Shown here: positions 17,007 to 24,246 of the stretch, in pieces | Numbering within the stretch: position 1 is the stretch's first letter | How the letters are laid out: each line of letters opens with the position of its first letter | Assembly (NCBI GenBank): GCA_020348305.1 | Contig: CP070746.1 | Coordinates: forward strand, 4,311,616-4,344,676 | Length of the DNA stretch: 33,061 nucleotides | Reading direction: 5' to 3' | DNA from: Desulfobacterales bacterium | GTDB taxonomy: Bacteria > Desulfobacterota > Desulfobacteria > Desulfobacterales > JAHEIW01 | Position numbers and translations under genes: made by a program | Notes under the pieces: generated by a model | What the model saw: the letters and a program-made list of their open reading frames with translations, nothing else | The model's database searches: none | Told to the model about the DNA's origin: nothing

Positions 17007-17681
17007 ATGAATTTAAATCCTTTAAAGCCAATCAAACATTTGTCACTGAAGGAGACAGCCTATGAAAATATACTAAAGGCCATTACATCGGGCAGATTCC
17101 CACCGGGCAGTCAGATCACCCTATCTGATCTCGCTCAACAACTAGGAGTCAGCCTGATGCCTGTTAGGGAGGCGGTGAGAAAACTCGAGGCCGGAAATTT
17201 AATTCATGTAAGAAAGAACAGGCGAATTATTATAAAGGAATATACCCCCGATGAGCTCAATGAGCTGCTTCAAATTCGCTTGAAACTGGAATTAATGGCT
17301 ACAAGAAAAGCTGTAAAGAATTGCACTGATGAGACGGTTAAAGAGCTTGAACGTATCCAGGCAGAGATGAATTCAGCAAAAGATATTGAAGATTATTTTG
17401 AAAAAAACTGGATATTTCATCATACCATATATCAGACTGCAAATATGCCCATCCTCGAAGGAATTATTAAAGAGTTGTGGTTGCGGGTAAGTCCCTTTCT
17501 GCACATTTATATAGCTGAAGTCCCTAATTATAAATCCTATACCAAACGCACCCATGGCGGAATGATACGTGGATTAAAAAAACGGAATGCCAAGGAAGTG
17601 TGCAAGTATCTATCACTTGATCTAAGACATGCGGCAGATCTCACCACGAGCCTTCTTAAGAAAAGAAAAAATATTACATAG
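17007..17681 (+). CDS. GntR-family (FCD) transcriptional regulator
   Basis: 224 residues, the normal length for FadR-type GntR proteins. The winged helix is at about residues 15-78 (NILKAITSGRFPPGSQITLSDLAQQLGVS, then MPVREAVRKLEAGN) and the helical FCD ligand domain follows to about 215. GGAGATG lies 9 bp before the ATG. It is divergent from the mttB homologue and 291 bp before a BKACE gene, so it probably senses an intermediate of this pathway. The stop codon is UAG; readthrough would add Pyl plus 48 residues with a hydrophobic stretch (TMVAVLIFAFTVHAIM) to a UGA at 17826. The termination outcome cannot be told from sequence. Confidence 0.88.
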   Translation: MNLNPLKPIKHLSLKETAYENILKAITSGRFPPGSQITLSDLAQQLGVSLMPVREAVRKLEAGNLIHVRKNRRIIIKEYTPDELNELLQIRLKLELMATRKAVKNCTDETVKELERIQAEMNSAKDIEDYFEKNWIFHHTIYQTANMPILEGIIKELWLRVSPFLHIYIAEVPNYKSYTKRTHGGMIRGLKKRNAKEVCKYLSLDLRHAADLTTSLLKKRKNIT

Positions 17682-17838
17682 AATGCTTCCCTTGGCTTGT
17701 TGAGAAGAGCTCCATCGGAAAGAAAAGATCTTGATCGCCGCATAACGTTAACTATGGTAGCTGTGCTTATCTTCGCGTTTACTGTTCATGCGATAATGCA
17801 ATGCCGGCCATGCGTAGACGAGAGATGACCTAGGAGCA

Positions 17839-17857
17839 GATTAATGATTTGTTAATC
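17839..17857. promoter_or_regulatory. Inverted repeat upstream of BKACE copy 2
   Basis: GATTAA-N7-TTAATC, symmetrical and about 115 bp before the BKACE start. It may be a regulator site; no protein can be assigned. Confidence 0.35.
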
Positions 17858-17913
17858 GAAAACTCTAAAAAGTTCTTTGCTTTTAGGCAAGAATCTTTCT
17901 AAAGACAAGAGAA

Positions 17914-17928
17914 TTGTATGTTATACAA
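17914..17928. promoter_or_regulatory. GntR-type operator candidate TTGTAT-N3-ATACAA
   Basis: A perfect 6-bp inverted repeat with a 3-bp centre, 44 bp before the BKACE copy 2 start. FadR-subfamily GntR proteins commonly bind TTGTATACAA-like or TNGTNNNACNA sites, and a GntR gene is directly upstream. Binding is inferred. Confidence 0.5.
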
Positions 17929-17972
17929 CGAATTGAAAAATGGCAGATTGATTAAAGAAAGGAGCTAAAGAA

Positions 17973-18923
17973 ATGGCAGAAAAAGAATACCAAGGTGTCT
18001 ATTGGGCGGATTGGGTGGCGAGGCAGACAAAAAATCTAACCATGGACAAGAAGCTATTTATCACAGTTTGTACCACTGGAGCCACCTTTTCCAGAAAACA
18101 CAATCCAAATCAACCTTACTCCCCACAAGAAAATGCAAAGGAAGCTATTGAAGCCTATCAAGAAGGTGCCTGCATGGCTCACATCCATACCAGAGATAAG
18201 AGTGGAAATCCTGAAACCACATTAGAAAGACTGAAGGAAACTATTGGCTCTGTTTTCGAGAAGTGTCCAGACATGATAATACAGCCAAGCGCATATGAAG
18301 GCCTAGATCCAGAATCTCCTAACTATAGTTATGAGGGGATGCAACCCATGGTGGATGCCTTGCATAATATCAGTCAAAAATATATGCAATCTACCATTTT
18401 CGTGCCGATTTCTTATAGTCAGGACATGTTTGTAAGCCTAGCGACGGAGGAAAATACAGTTAAAACCATCGAGTATCTCCAAGCGAATCAAATAAAACCT
18501 GAGTTTATGGGGCATAATTGGGAGGCACTTGTAAATGTGAGAGAGTGGCTCATTAAACCCGCAATTTTAGAAAAGCCTTATTTCATTTCGATGGGTGCGG
18601 GGATGCATAATGCTGCCGATACATATCCGGACCCATGGGGATATCATTATCTTATGGGCATGATTAATATGATGCCGCAGGATACTGTTGTGGGTGCAAG
18701 CATTGGTGGAAGAAATTGGCTGCCGATAACGGTTTTTGCGATCATGCTAGGGGCTGATTTTGTCCGTGTCGGAATGGAGGATCATCTATGGGTATACCCT
18801 CATAAGGACGAAAAAATTAGAAGCTGTGCAGATATGACAAGAAAAATCTCAACTATTGCCCGAGAACTTGGAAGAGACATAGGCACGCCCGATGAAGCAC
18901 GAAGTCTTTTAAAGATTAAATAA
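17973..18923 (+). CDS. Beta-keto acid cleavage enzyme (BKACE, DUF849), copy 2
   Basis: 316 residues. The zinc ligands His70 and His72 are in EGACMAHIHTRD and the conserved glutamate is in RVGMEDHLW near the C-terminus. The N-terminal WADWVARQTKNLTMDKKLFIT precedes the first strand, as in copy 1. It is diverged from the copy at 12201 and so probably handles a different beta-keto acid. A strong GGAG box lies 8-11 bp before the ATG. It starts a packed operon: a 52-codon ORF begins 2 bp after its stop, then a branched-chain-type aminotransferase and a racemase-family gene. The set resembles an amino acid catabolic cassette. Confidence 0.88.
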   Translation: MAEKEYQGVYWADWVARQTKNLTMDKKLFITVCTTGATFSRKHNPNQPYSPQENAKEAIEAYQEGACMAHIHTRDKSGNPETTLERLKETIGSVFEKCPDMIIQPSAYEGLDPESPNYSYEGMQPMVDALHNISQKYMQSTIFVPISYSQDMFVSLATEENTVKTIEYLQANQIKPEFMGHNWEALVNVREWLIKPAILEKPYFISMGAGMHNAADTYPDPWGYHYLMGMINMMPQDTVVGASIGGRNWLPITVFAIMLGADFVRVGMEDHLWVYPHKDEKIRSCADMTRKISTIARELGRDIGTPDEARSLLKIK

Positions 18924-18924
18924 T

Positions 18925-19083
18925 ATGTCTGTCAGCTGGTTTACTGTTTATGATCACCTTATCGCATGTTGGGAATGTTCGATGCGTTCACCCCAATTCG
19001 TTAAGAGATACGCCAATATTTTGGAACAAATCATGCCTACCCTTAAGGATTTCATTAATGAGTTGGAGAAAGGAAACTTTTGA
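18925..19083 (+). CDS. Small ORF of 52 codons fitted exactly between BKACE and the aminotransferase
   Basis: The ATG at 18925 lies 1 bp after the BKACE stop, and the TGA (19081-19083) directly abuts the ATG of the next gene. The product starts MSVSWFTVYDHLIACWECS and continues with an amphipathic, mostly helical second half (QFVKRYANILEQIMPTLKDF). No Shine-Dalgarno is evident, so translation would depend on coupling to BKACE. The Shine-Dalgarno of the aminotransferase (AAAGGA) lies inside its 3' end. The exact fit to both neighbours favours a real gene. I do not recognise the family. It could be a subunit, or a leader coupling translation of the next gene. Confidence 0.55.
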   Translation: MSVSWFTVYDHLIACWECSMRSPQFVKRYANILEQIMPTLKDFINELEKGNF

Positions 19084-20163
19084 ATGAAAATACGGAAAGA
19101 ATTGTTACCGTCTGAAAAACTGAAACCTTTATTTGAGGATGCTACCAAACTCGAATTTGGAAAGAATTACACCGATCATATGTTCTGGATGGAATTTAAC
19201 AGAGAAGGGGGTTGGAAGAATCCGGCAATCAAGCCTTACCAGCCGTTGGTTCTGGAGCCTGCGACCATGATGTTTCATTATTGCCAGGAGGCTTTTGAGG
19301 GGCAGAAAGCCTATCGCTCCCCCAAGAATGAGATTTTACTGTTCAGACCCATAGAAAATGCGCGAAGAATGAATCGCTCAATGACAAGAATGTGCATACC
19401 GGAGATTCCTGAAGAACTCTTTCTTCAGGCCGAGTGCGAACTGCTCAAGGTAGAAAAACGCTGGATCCCGAAACAGAGAGGAACTGCACTCTATATCCGG
19501 CCGGTTGTCATCGCAACAGAAGCGCTTTTAGGGGCTGTGAAACCTTCGGACAATTATCTATTTTTTATCATCCTCTCACCGGTTGGCTTTTTCTTCCAGG
19601 AAGGATTCAACCCTATGGCGCTATGGGTCGAAACGATGTATTCACGCGCCGCATCTGGAGGAACTGGAGAAGCTAAAACTGGAGGAAACTATGCGGGAAC
19701 CATTGCTGCTACTCAGATTGCTAAAAACAAGGGATACAGCCAGGTGCTGTGGCTTGATGCAAAAGAACATCAATATGTGGAAGAAGTTGGGACAAATAAT
19801 ATCTTCTTTGTCATCGACAAAAAGCTGGTAACGCCTCCCCTGACGGGAACCATTCTCCCCGGGGTCACGCGAAAATCCGTTCTTGAGATGGCAGGCGATC
19901 TGGGCATCTTGGCTGAGGAAAGGTTGATTTCTATTGAGAAGCTGGTTGAGGGAATTGAGTCAGGAATGGTGACCGAAGCTTTCGGAGCAGGAACGGCCGC
20001 CGTGATCAGCCCCATAGGGAAAATCGGATACAAAGATGAAGAATATGTCATCAATAATAATGCAACAGGGTACTGGACCAAAAGGTTTTATGATACCCTT
20101 ACAGGTATCCAATACGGCGAGCTGGAAGACAAATACGGATGGGTTTATAAAGTGAGAGAATGA
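19084..20163 (+). CDS. Branched-chain-type (class IV) aminotransferase, IlvE-like
   Basis: Fold-type IV PLP aminotransferase of 359 residues, the size of the large BCAT subgroup. Motifs are YCQEAFEGQKAYR near the N-terminus, RPVVIATEALLG, the PLP lysine in EAKTGGNYAGTIAATQ and YVEEVGTNNIFFV. BCATs convert Leu, Ile and Val to 2-oxo acids with 2-oxoglutarate. In this operon it may act on another 2-amino acid made from the methylated substrate, or simply supply glutamate; that is inference. AAAGGA precedes the ATG. The racemase-family gene follows after 19 bp. Confidence 0.88.
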   Translation: MKIRKELLPSEKLKPLFEDATKLEFGKNYTDHMFWMEFNREGGWKNPAIKPYQPLVLEPATMMFHYCQEAFEGQKAYRSPKNEILLFRPIENARRMNRSMTRMCIPEIPEELFLQAECELLKVEKRWIPKQRGTALYIRPVVIATEALLGAVKPSDNYLFFIILSPVGFFFQEGFNPMALWVETMYSRAASGGTGEAKTGGNYAGTIAATQIAKNKGYSQVLWLDAKEHQYVEEVGTNNIFFVIDKKLVTPPLTGTILPGVTRKSVLEMAGDLGILAEERLISIEKLVEGIESGMVTEAFGAGTAAVISPIGKIGYKDEEYVINNNATGYWTKRFYDTLTGIQYGELEDKYGWVYKVRE

Positions 20164-20182
20164 AGCTCAGAAAGGAGAAGAT

Positions 20183-20878
20183 ATGTCAAAGCACGTTGGA
20201 ATAGTCGCGTGTAGCGCCGAAGGTGCTGCGCTATGCTACCGGACATTATGCGCGGAAGCGCCAGCTCTGATGGGCGAACACATGCACCCGGAGGTTTCGA
20301 TGCATACGCACCCTCTGGGTGAGTATATGGTTTACATTCGCTCTGGTAACTGGCAGGAAGTTGCCAAACTAATGCTGTCTTCTGCCCGTAAATTATCAGA
20401 CATCGGAGCACAGTTCGCTATTAGTCCAGACAACACTATTCATCAAGCCTTCGATTTAGTCATAGCAGAATCTCCGATTCCGTGGCTGCACATTGCGGAA
20501 GCCGTGGCTGATGAAGCCAAGACCAATGGCTTTAGAAATTTGGCGATCACAGGTACAAAATACCTGATGACAGGCCCTGTATACCATGAAGTGCTCAAAA
20601 AATTCAGTTTATCCTGTCAAATACCGGATGAAGATGATCGGGAGAAGATCGATACCATTATATTCAAAGAACTCGTCAACGGAGTCTTTCTGGAGGAGTC
20701 AAGGCTGTATTTCAACGAAGTAATTCAGAAGGTTAAGGATAGGGGGTGCGATGCAGTGGTACTAGGCTGCACGGAAATTCCCCTTCTTATTGATCCAAGC
20801 GATTGCCCTCTGCCGACACTAGATTCTACGCGTTTGCTCGCGAGAGCGGCATTGAAAAAAGCTTTGAGAGAAGGCTAG
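20183..20878 (+). CDS. Asp/Glu/hydantoin racemase-family protein with altered first catalytic motif
   Basis: 231 residues, normal family length. The second catalytic cysteine is present in VVLGCTEIPLLID. The first motif, usually PCNTxH, reads ISPDNTIHQAFD, so that cysteine is Asp and no cysteine lies next to it. A two-base racemisation by two cysteines is therefore doubtful; an isomerase, a one-sided racemase or decarboxylase-like chemistry are options. AAAGGAG precedes the ATG. It closes the BKACE-aminotransferase operon. The stop is UAG, and readthrough would add 12 residues including Pyl to a UAA at 20912. Confidence 0.82.
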   Translation: MSKHVGIVACSAEGAALCYRTLCAEAPALMGEHMHPEVSMHTHPLGEYMVYIRSGNWQEVAKLMLSSARKLSDIGAQFAISPDNTIHQAFDLVIAESPIPWLHIAEAVADEAKTNGFRNLAITGTKYLMTGPVYHEVLKKFSLSCQIPDEDDREKIDTIIFKELVNGVFLEESRLYFNEVIQKVKDRGCDAVVLGCTEIPLLIDPSDCPLPTLDSTRLLARAALKKALREG

Positions 20879-20956
20879 CAAGTCGCTGCAGCGTATGCCT
20901 TTCGGCACCGCTAAGCTTTAAAGTTATATTCAACGAATACCTAAGAAATACGAGGT

Positions 20957-21145
20957 ATGGTCAGTATCCAGAATGGACCTAACCAAGCATACGCTGATGA
21001 GTATGCAAGAGCTAATAAACATATAAATAAATTATCAGTCGCATTAGCAATCGAAGTCAAAGCCAGAGGTTTTCGGTCCAAACCGCTGGCAGCCTCTGAT
21101 CCTGCCGATACGGTTAATATTAAAGGTGACTTTCCCCTATATTAG
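20957..21145 (+). pseudogene. Probable remnant of a 4Fe-4S double-cluster (QueG-like) protein
   Basis: The 62-codon frame contains YADEYARANKHINKLSVALA and VKARGFRSKPLAAS ... TVNIKGDFP. This resembles the stretch of QueG-like 4Fe-4S proteins just before the conserved HKTAATRAGLGWIGK. That motif and the cysteine clusters should follow but do not: the frame ends at UAG (21143-21145) and no continuation is seen in other frames. The N-terminal part is missing too. Read as a decayed internal fragment; the resemblance is from memory. Confidence 0.4.
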
Positions 21146-21832
21146 TATCATTATCCCGCCCTTCATGGGACAGAAAATTGCCGGTGCCGATGGAATTTAC
21201 CCTGCTTCAGATTAAATAGGAAAAAGTTCTAATAACAAAAAAGAATAGACAGATTAAAGTTCTCGCTGTATTTGGTAGTCCCCTGATGCAAAATGCTTTT
21301 TATTTGGGAAGACGACTGGTTATCGGGCCATAACAAAGAGGCAGTTCAGAGAATATTTAACTTGGGGGCAATTTTTTTGGAATTAAAGTAGGTTATTTTC
21401 GCTTCTATTCTAAACCTCTTCCCGCAGTTAGTTGACTACTAAAGGCCTTAACCTGACCCATAATCTCTGTCAAGAGCCAGCCCGAAAATGAAATTACACC
21501 CACTAATTTGTATCTTTCAGTTCTATCATTCTTAATAAAATGTTCAAAAAAATATACACTACATATGTAGATTTGTAGACAAAAATTATGCTTATTCAAC
21601 ATACTTTTTATTATTTTATTGAAATTATTACAAAATTTTTATTAGCCTAGATTTGCATGATTTTTGCAATATATAAAGCAGTATGAAAAAGTCTAATTTA
21701 ATAGAATTTGGTTATTTCGTAAAATTATATATCAATTAGAAAACAAAATGGATTTATTTGATATTCTCGGCTTTATATTTGCTTTTGCTGCAATATTTCA
21801 GTTACTTTCTTTTTAAAATGTTTTGGTAATTT
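21146..21832. other. AT-rich gap without recognisable genes
   Basis: About 690 bp with high AT content. Only short frames are present, including a minus-strand 65-codon frame and a 22-codon hydrophobic one at 21748-21816, none with a convincing ribosome binding site. It joins the end of the BKACE operon to mtbB copy 2 and may be a site of past insertion or loss. Confidence 0.5.
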
Positions 21833-21868
21833 TTGCTGTATTTTAAAAGATACAGGACCACAATCAAA

Positions 21869-22078
21869 ATGATTTGTGAAAGTTGTAATTATCGCTTTGG
21901 TTGCAAAAGAAAACTGAGCAAAGATAGGCGTTGTGAAAAATATCTAATAGATAAAGAAATGGTTTTTAGTGAAGAATTGAAAATTAATCCTAAAAATGGA
22001 CTAATATTCAATTACGACGTGATTATAAAATTTATTGATAATATCCAGCCTCATATATCCTTAAAACACCCGGCTTAA
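21869..22078 (+). CDS. Small cysteine-containing protein of unknown function
   Basis: 69 residues from ATG 21869; an upstream in-frame TTG at 21833 would add 12. The N-terminus MICESCNYRFGCKRK followed by CEKY gives CxxCxxxxxC and a fourth cysteine about 10 residues later, the pattern of a small zinc ribbon or metal knuckle. The rest is polar with one weakly hydrophobic strand. The Shine-Dalgarno is poor and the region is AT-rich, so reality is uncertain. I do not recognise the family. It precedes mtbB copy 2 by 226 bp on the same strand. Confidence 0.4.
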   Translation: MICESCNYRFGCKRKLSKDRRCEKYLIDKEMVFSEELKINPKNGLIFNYDVIIKFIDNIQPHISLKHPA

Positions 22079-22304
22079 AGTAGATCCTTCTGAAAAGATA
22101 AAATAAAAAATCTTACACAAAATTATAAACGATCCCTCATTGCTCATAACCCCCACCTCTTCCAAAAATTGACAAATCAGTATATATAGTATCGAAATTT
22201 TTTAGCTATATCATAGTTCCAGAGTTAATCATCGTTGAAAATTTGTTTGGGGATTGCTAAATGTGGATACGGAGATACAACCCCTGAAACAAAAGGAGGC
22301 GTAA

Positions 22305-23690
22305 ATGGGAAAAATACATACACGCTATGGCGATGGTTCTCCCGTTGAGCTTGAGGAAAGCGAAGTCATGCGGGACTTGGAGAACGGCACCCAGGATGCC
22401 GCAGAACGAGGCAACGTTCCGGCGCTTTCCAAGGAAGAAATACAACATCTATTTGATATCTTCAGTTCACCTTACCGGTTCGTGGGTGTGGAACCGGGAA
22501 AAGAAATTGTGCTTTCCTATGATGGGACGCCCATTAAACTCAGCCGCACCCAGGTCAATGTTGATCGACTCCAGTGTCTTCAAATCTATGAAAAGCTTTT
22601 AGGCGCAGACACCCTTGAGATGGGTTATCTGGACTATAGTTTTAAACCGATAAAATCCATGGTAACCTATGAACAACCTCTAATTGAGCAAATACTATCA
22701 GTGACCACCGCACCGGTATTTTATGGTGCCATGCCGAATTTGCCGCTCTATACCCAACCCGACGGCCCCTTTCCAAACCCTGCGGAGCTTTTGCCCCAGG
22801 GGAAAATCGAAGAAGCCAGAGCTTCTTATGAGGAATCCGTTGAACATGCAGTTCGAGACATTGTTTATGTATCCAGCGCTTTGTATGAATGCGGGGCGGA
22901 TGCCATTATCCTGGACACGGTGGGTGCCGCCGGCGATGCGGATTACCTCGCTTCTCTTAAAGCCACCGAAGTCCTTAAAGAAAAATATCCGCAGATGTGT
23001 GTAGAGTTGGGAATGGCCGGAGAATTTGTCTTGGGAATGCATGGAGAGATGACTTACAACGGTGAACTACTGGCCGGCATGTATCCCCACGAACAGGTGA
23101 AAGTGGCGGAAAAAGCCGGCGTGACGATCTTTGGTCCGGTGGTCAATACCAATACGAACGAATCCTCACCCTGGAATGTTTCCCGGGCCATCACATACAT
23201 GAAAGCCTGTTGCGAGGTGGCCAATATTCCCGTGCATGTAAATATGGGCATGGGAGTGGGGGCCATGACCGTGCATGATCACCCACCGCTGGATATGGCT
23301 TCCAGGGCTTCCAAGGCGATGGTAGAGATTTGTCGGCTGGACGGGTTGTAGGTTGGCGTGGGTGATCCGCTTGGCATGGCCATCACGCACGCTGTTGCCT
23401 CGGGAATGGGCGGAATGAGGGCTGCCGGAGATCTGGTGGCTCGCATGCAAATTGCCCGTGGCATGCGAATCGACGAAGCCAAAAAATATGTGGCCGACAA
23501 GCTCAACGTATCTGTTAGGGATTTAACCGATCCGATAATCATGAATGAGGTCCGTGACGATTTAGGGCTGGGAATCCTTCACCCAAATGTTAGATCCCCG
23601 AAGTGCATGGAGGCCAAATTTAACATCGCACGATTGCTGGACATCGAAATCAACTGCGTTAATCGGTTCAAGGAGAAGGCCTCATTGTAA
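22305..23690 (+). CDS. mtbB: Dimethylamine methyltransferase MtbB with in-frame UAG (pyrrolysine), copy 2
   Basis: The frame starts after AAAGGAGG, meets TAG at 23349-23351 (codon 349) and continues to TAA at 23688-23690, giving 461 residues with Pyl. It is collinear with copy 1 and strongly similar in protein (MGKIHTRYGDGSPVEL against MGKIRTRYGDGSPIEL; the same DGL-UAG-VGVGDPLGMA site), but diverged at many silent and some replacement positions, so the duplication is not recent. It transfers methyl from dimethylamine to a corrinoid protein. It lies about 210 bp before tRNA-Pyl and thus next to the machinery it needs. Having two copies may give a split in expression or substrate. Confidence 0.95.
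23349..23351 (+). other. In-frame UAG decoded as pyrrolysine in mtbB copy 2
   Basis: TAG at codon 349, followed by 112 more in-frame codons homologous to known MtbB C-termini. The flanking nucleotides are nearly the same as in copy 1. Confidence 0.94.
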
Positions 23691-23820
23691 TTGAGCGTTA
23701 ATGCTGGTCACTGGTTTCGGGTCACTGGCTTCTGGCAGCTTGTCGCTTGTTGCAGACATCTGGATTTTTGAACATCGAACGAATTGGGCGGTGAATTAGC
23801 CCATTATACCCTGATTAAAA

Positions 23821-23849
23821 TTGACCGTTGGCTTCTGTTGCGATAAGAA
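23821..23849 (+). promoter_or_regulatory. Putative promoter of the pyl operon
   Basis: TTGACC (23821-23826), 17 bp, TAAGAA (23844-23849), about 50 bp before tRNA-Pyl. The match is moderate. Confidence 0.4.
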
Positions 23850-23875
23850 AGACTTGATTACTTCAGAAAAAATTC

Positions 23876-23892
23876 CAGCTTCTTCGAAGCTG
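23876..23892 (+). other. Leader hairpin just before tRNA-Pyl
   Basis: CAGCTTC-TTC-GAAGCTG, a perfect 7-bp stem ending 6 nt before the tRNA 5' end. It could help RNase P define the 5' end or block readthrough from upstream. The role is inferred. Confidence 0.5.
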
Positions 23893-23898
23893 AAATGC

Positions 23899-23972
23899 GG
23901 GGGGTGGATCGTTATGTGATCGTGTGGACTCTAAATCCACGTAGGCGGGTGCAACTCCCGTACTCCCCGCCA
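23899..23972 (+). tRNA. pylT: tRNA-Pyl (anticodon CUA)
   Basis: The 74-nt cloverleaf was folded by eye. The acceptor is GGGGGGT with ACTCCCC (one G-U pair), followed by G and an encoded CCA. There is a single base (23906) between acceptor and D stem. The D stem is GATC/GATC with a 7-nt loop. The anticodon stem has six pairs around CTCTAAA, anticodon CTA at 23931-23933, and a 3-nt variable loop follows. The T stem GCGGG/CCCGT has loop TGCAACT instead of TTCNANT. One base at the acceptor-D junction, the small D loop and the 6-bp anticodon stem are hallmarks of tRNA-Pyl. It supplies UAG decoding for both mtbB genes. Confidence 0.96.
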
Positions 23973-23975
23973 CTT

Positions 23976-23993
23976 TTGAGCATAAATGCTCAA
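23976..23993 (+). other. Trailer hairpin just after tRNA-Pyl
   Basis: TTGAGCAT-AA-ATGCTCAA, an 8-bp inverted repeat starting 4 nt after the CCA end. No T run follows, so it is more likely a processing or stability element than a full terminator. Confidence 0.5.
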
Positions 23994-24018
23994 TGTCCGC
24001 TGTTGCTGATTTATGGAT

Positions 24019-24134
24019 TCTGGCACCTGGTCGCTTGTTTCTGGTAACTGGTTTGTTTCGCGTTAGTCGTAGGTTGATTTTGGTATGACCAGTCACCAGC
24101 AACCAGAGACAAGTAACAAGTGCCCAGAGACCAG
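24019..24134. repeat. Imperfect inverted repeat of CTGGT/ACCAG units before pylSc
   Basis: The left arm at 24019-24052 (CTGGCACCTGG ... CTGGTAACTGG) pairs imperfectly with 24087-24134 (CCAGTCACCAG ... AGTGCCCAGAGACC). A related left-arm-like stretch lies at 23704-23750. The elements flank the tRNA and belong to the same style as 20-116. Confidence 0.55.
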
Positions 24135-24246
24135 GGGCCAGCTGCAAGAGTCAAGTATCGAGAGACCACGGACAACTGACAACTGACCGTTAGGTATGAT
24201 CTCGATTATGATTGTACTCACATGAGTATCTTGAAGGAGAGCTGAT

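Noticed and set aside
21405-21602. Minus-strand 65-codon ORF
   Set aside because: AT-rich, no Shine-Dalgarno, no recognisable motif.
21748-21816. 22-residue hydrophobic microprotein
   Set aside because: The composition suits a membrane peptide, but AT-rich DNA gives such frames by chance and there is no ribosome binding site.
22169-22195. Promoter of mtbB copy 2 (TTGACA at 22169)
   Set aside because: The -35 box is perfect but no -10 box lies at 16-18 bp, so it was not listed as a feature.
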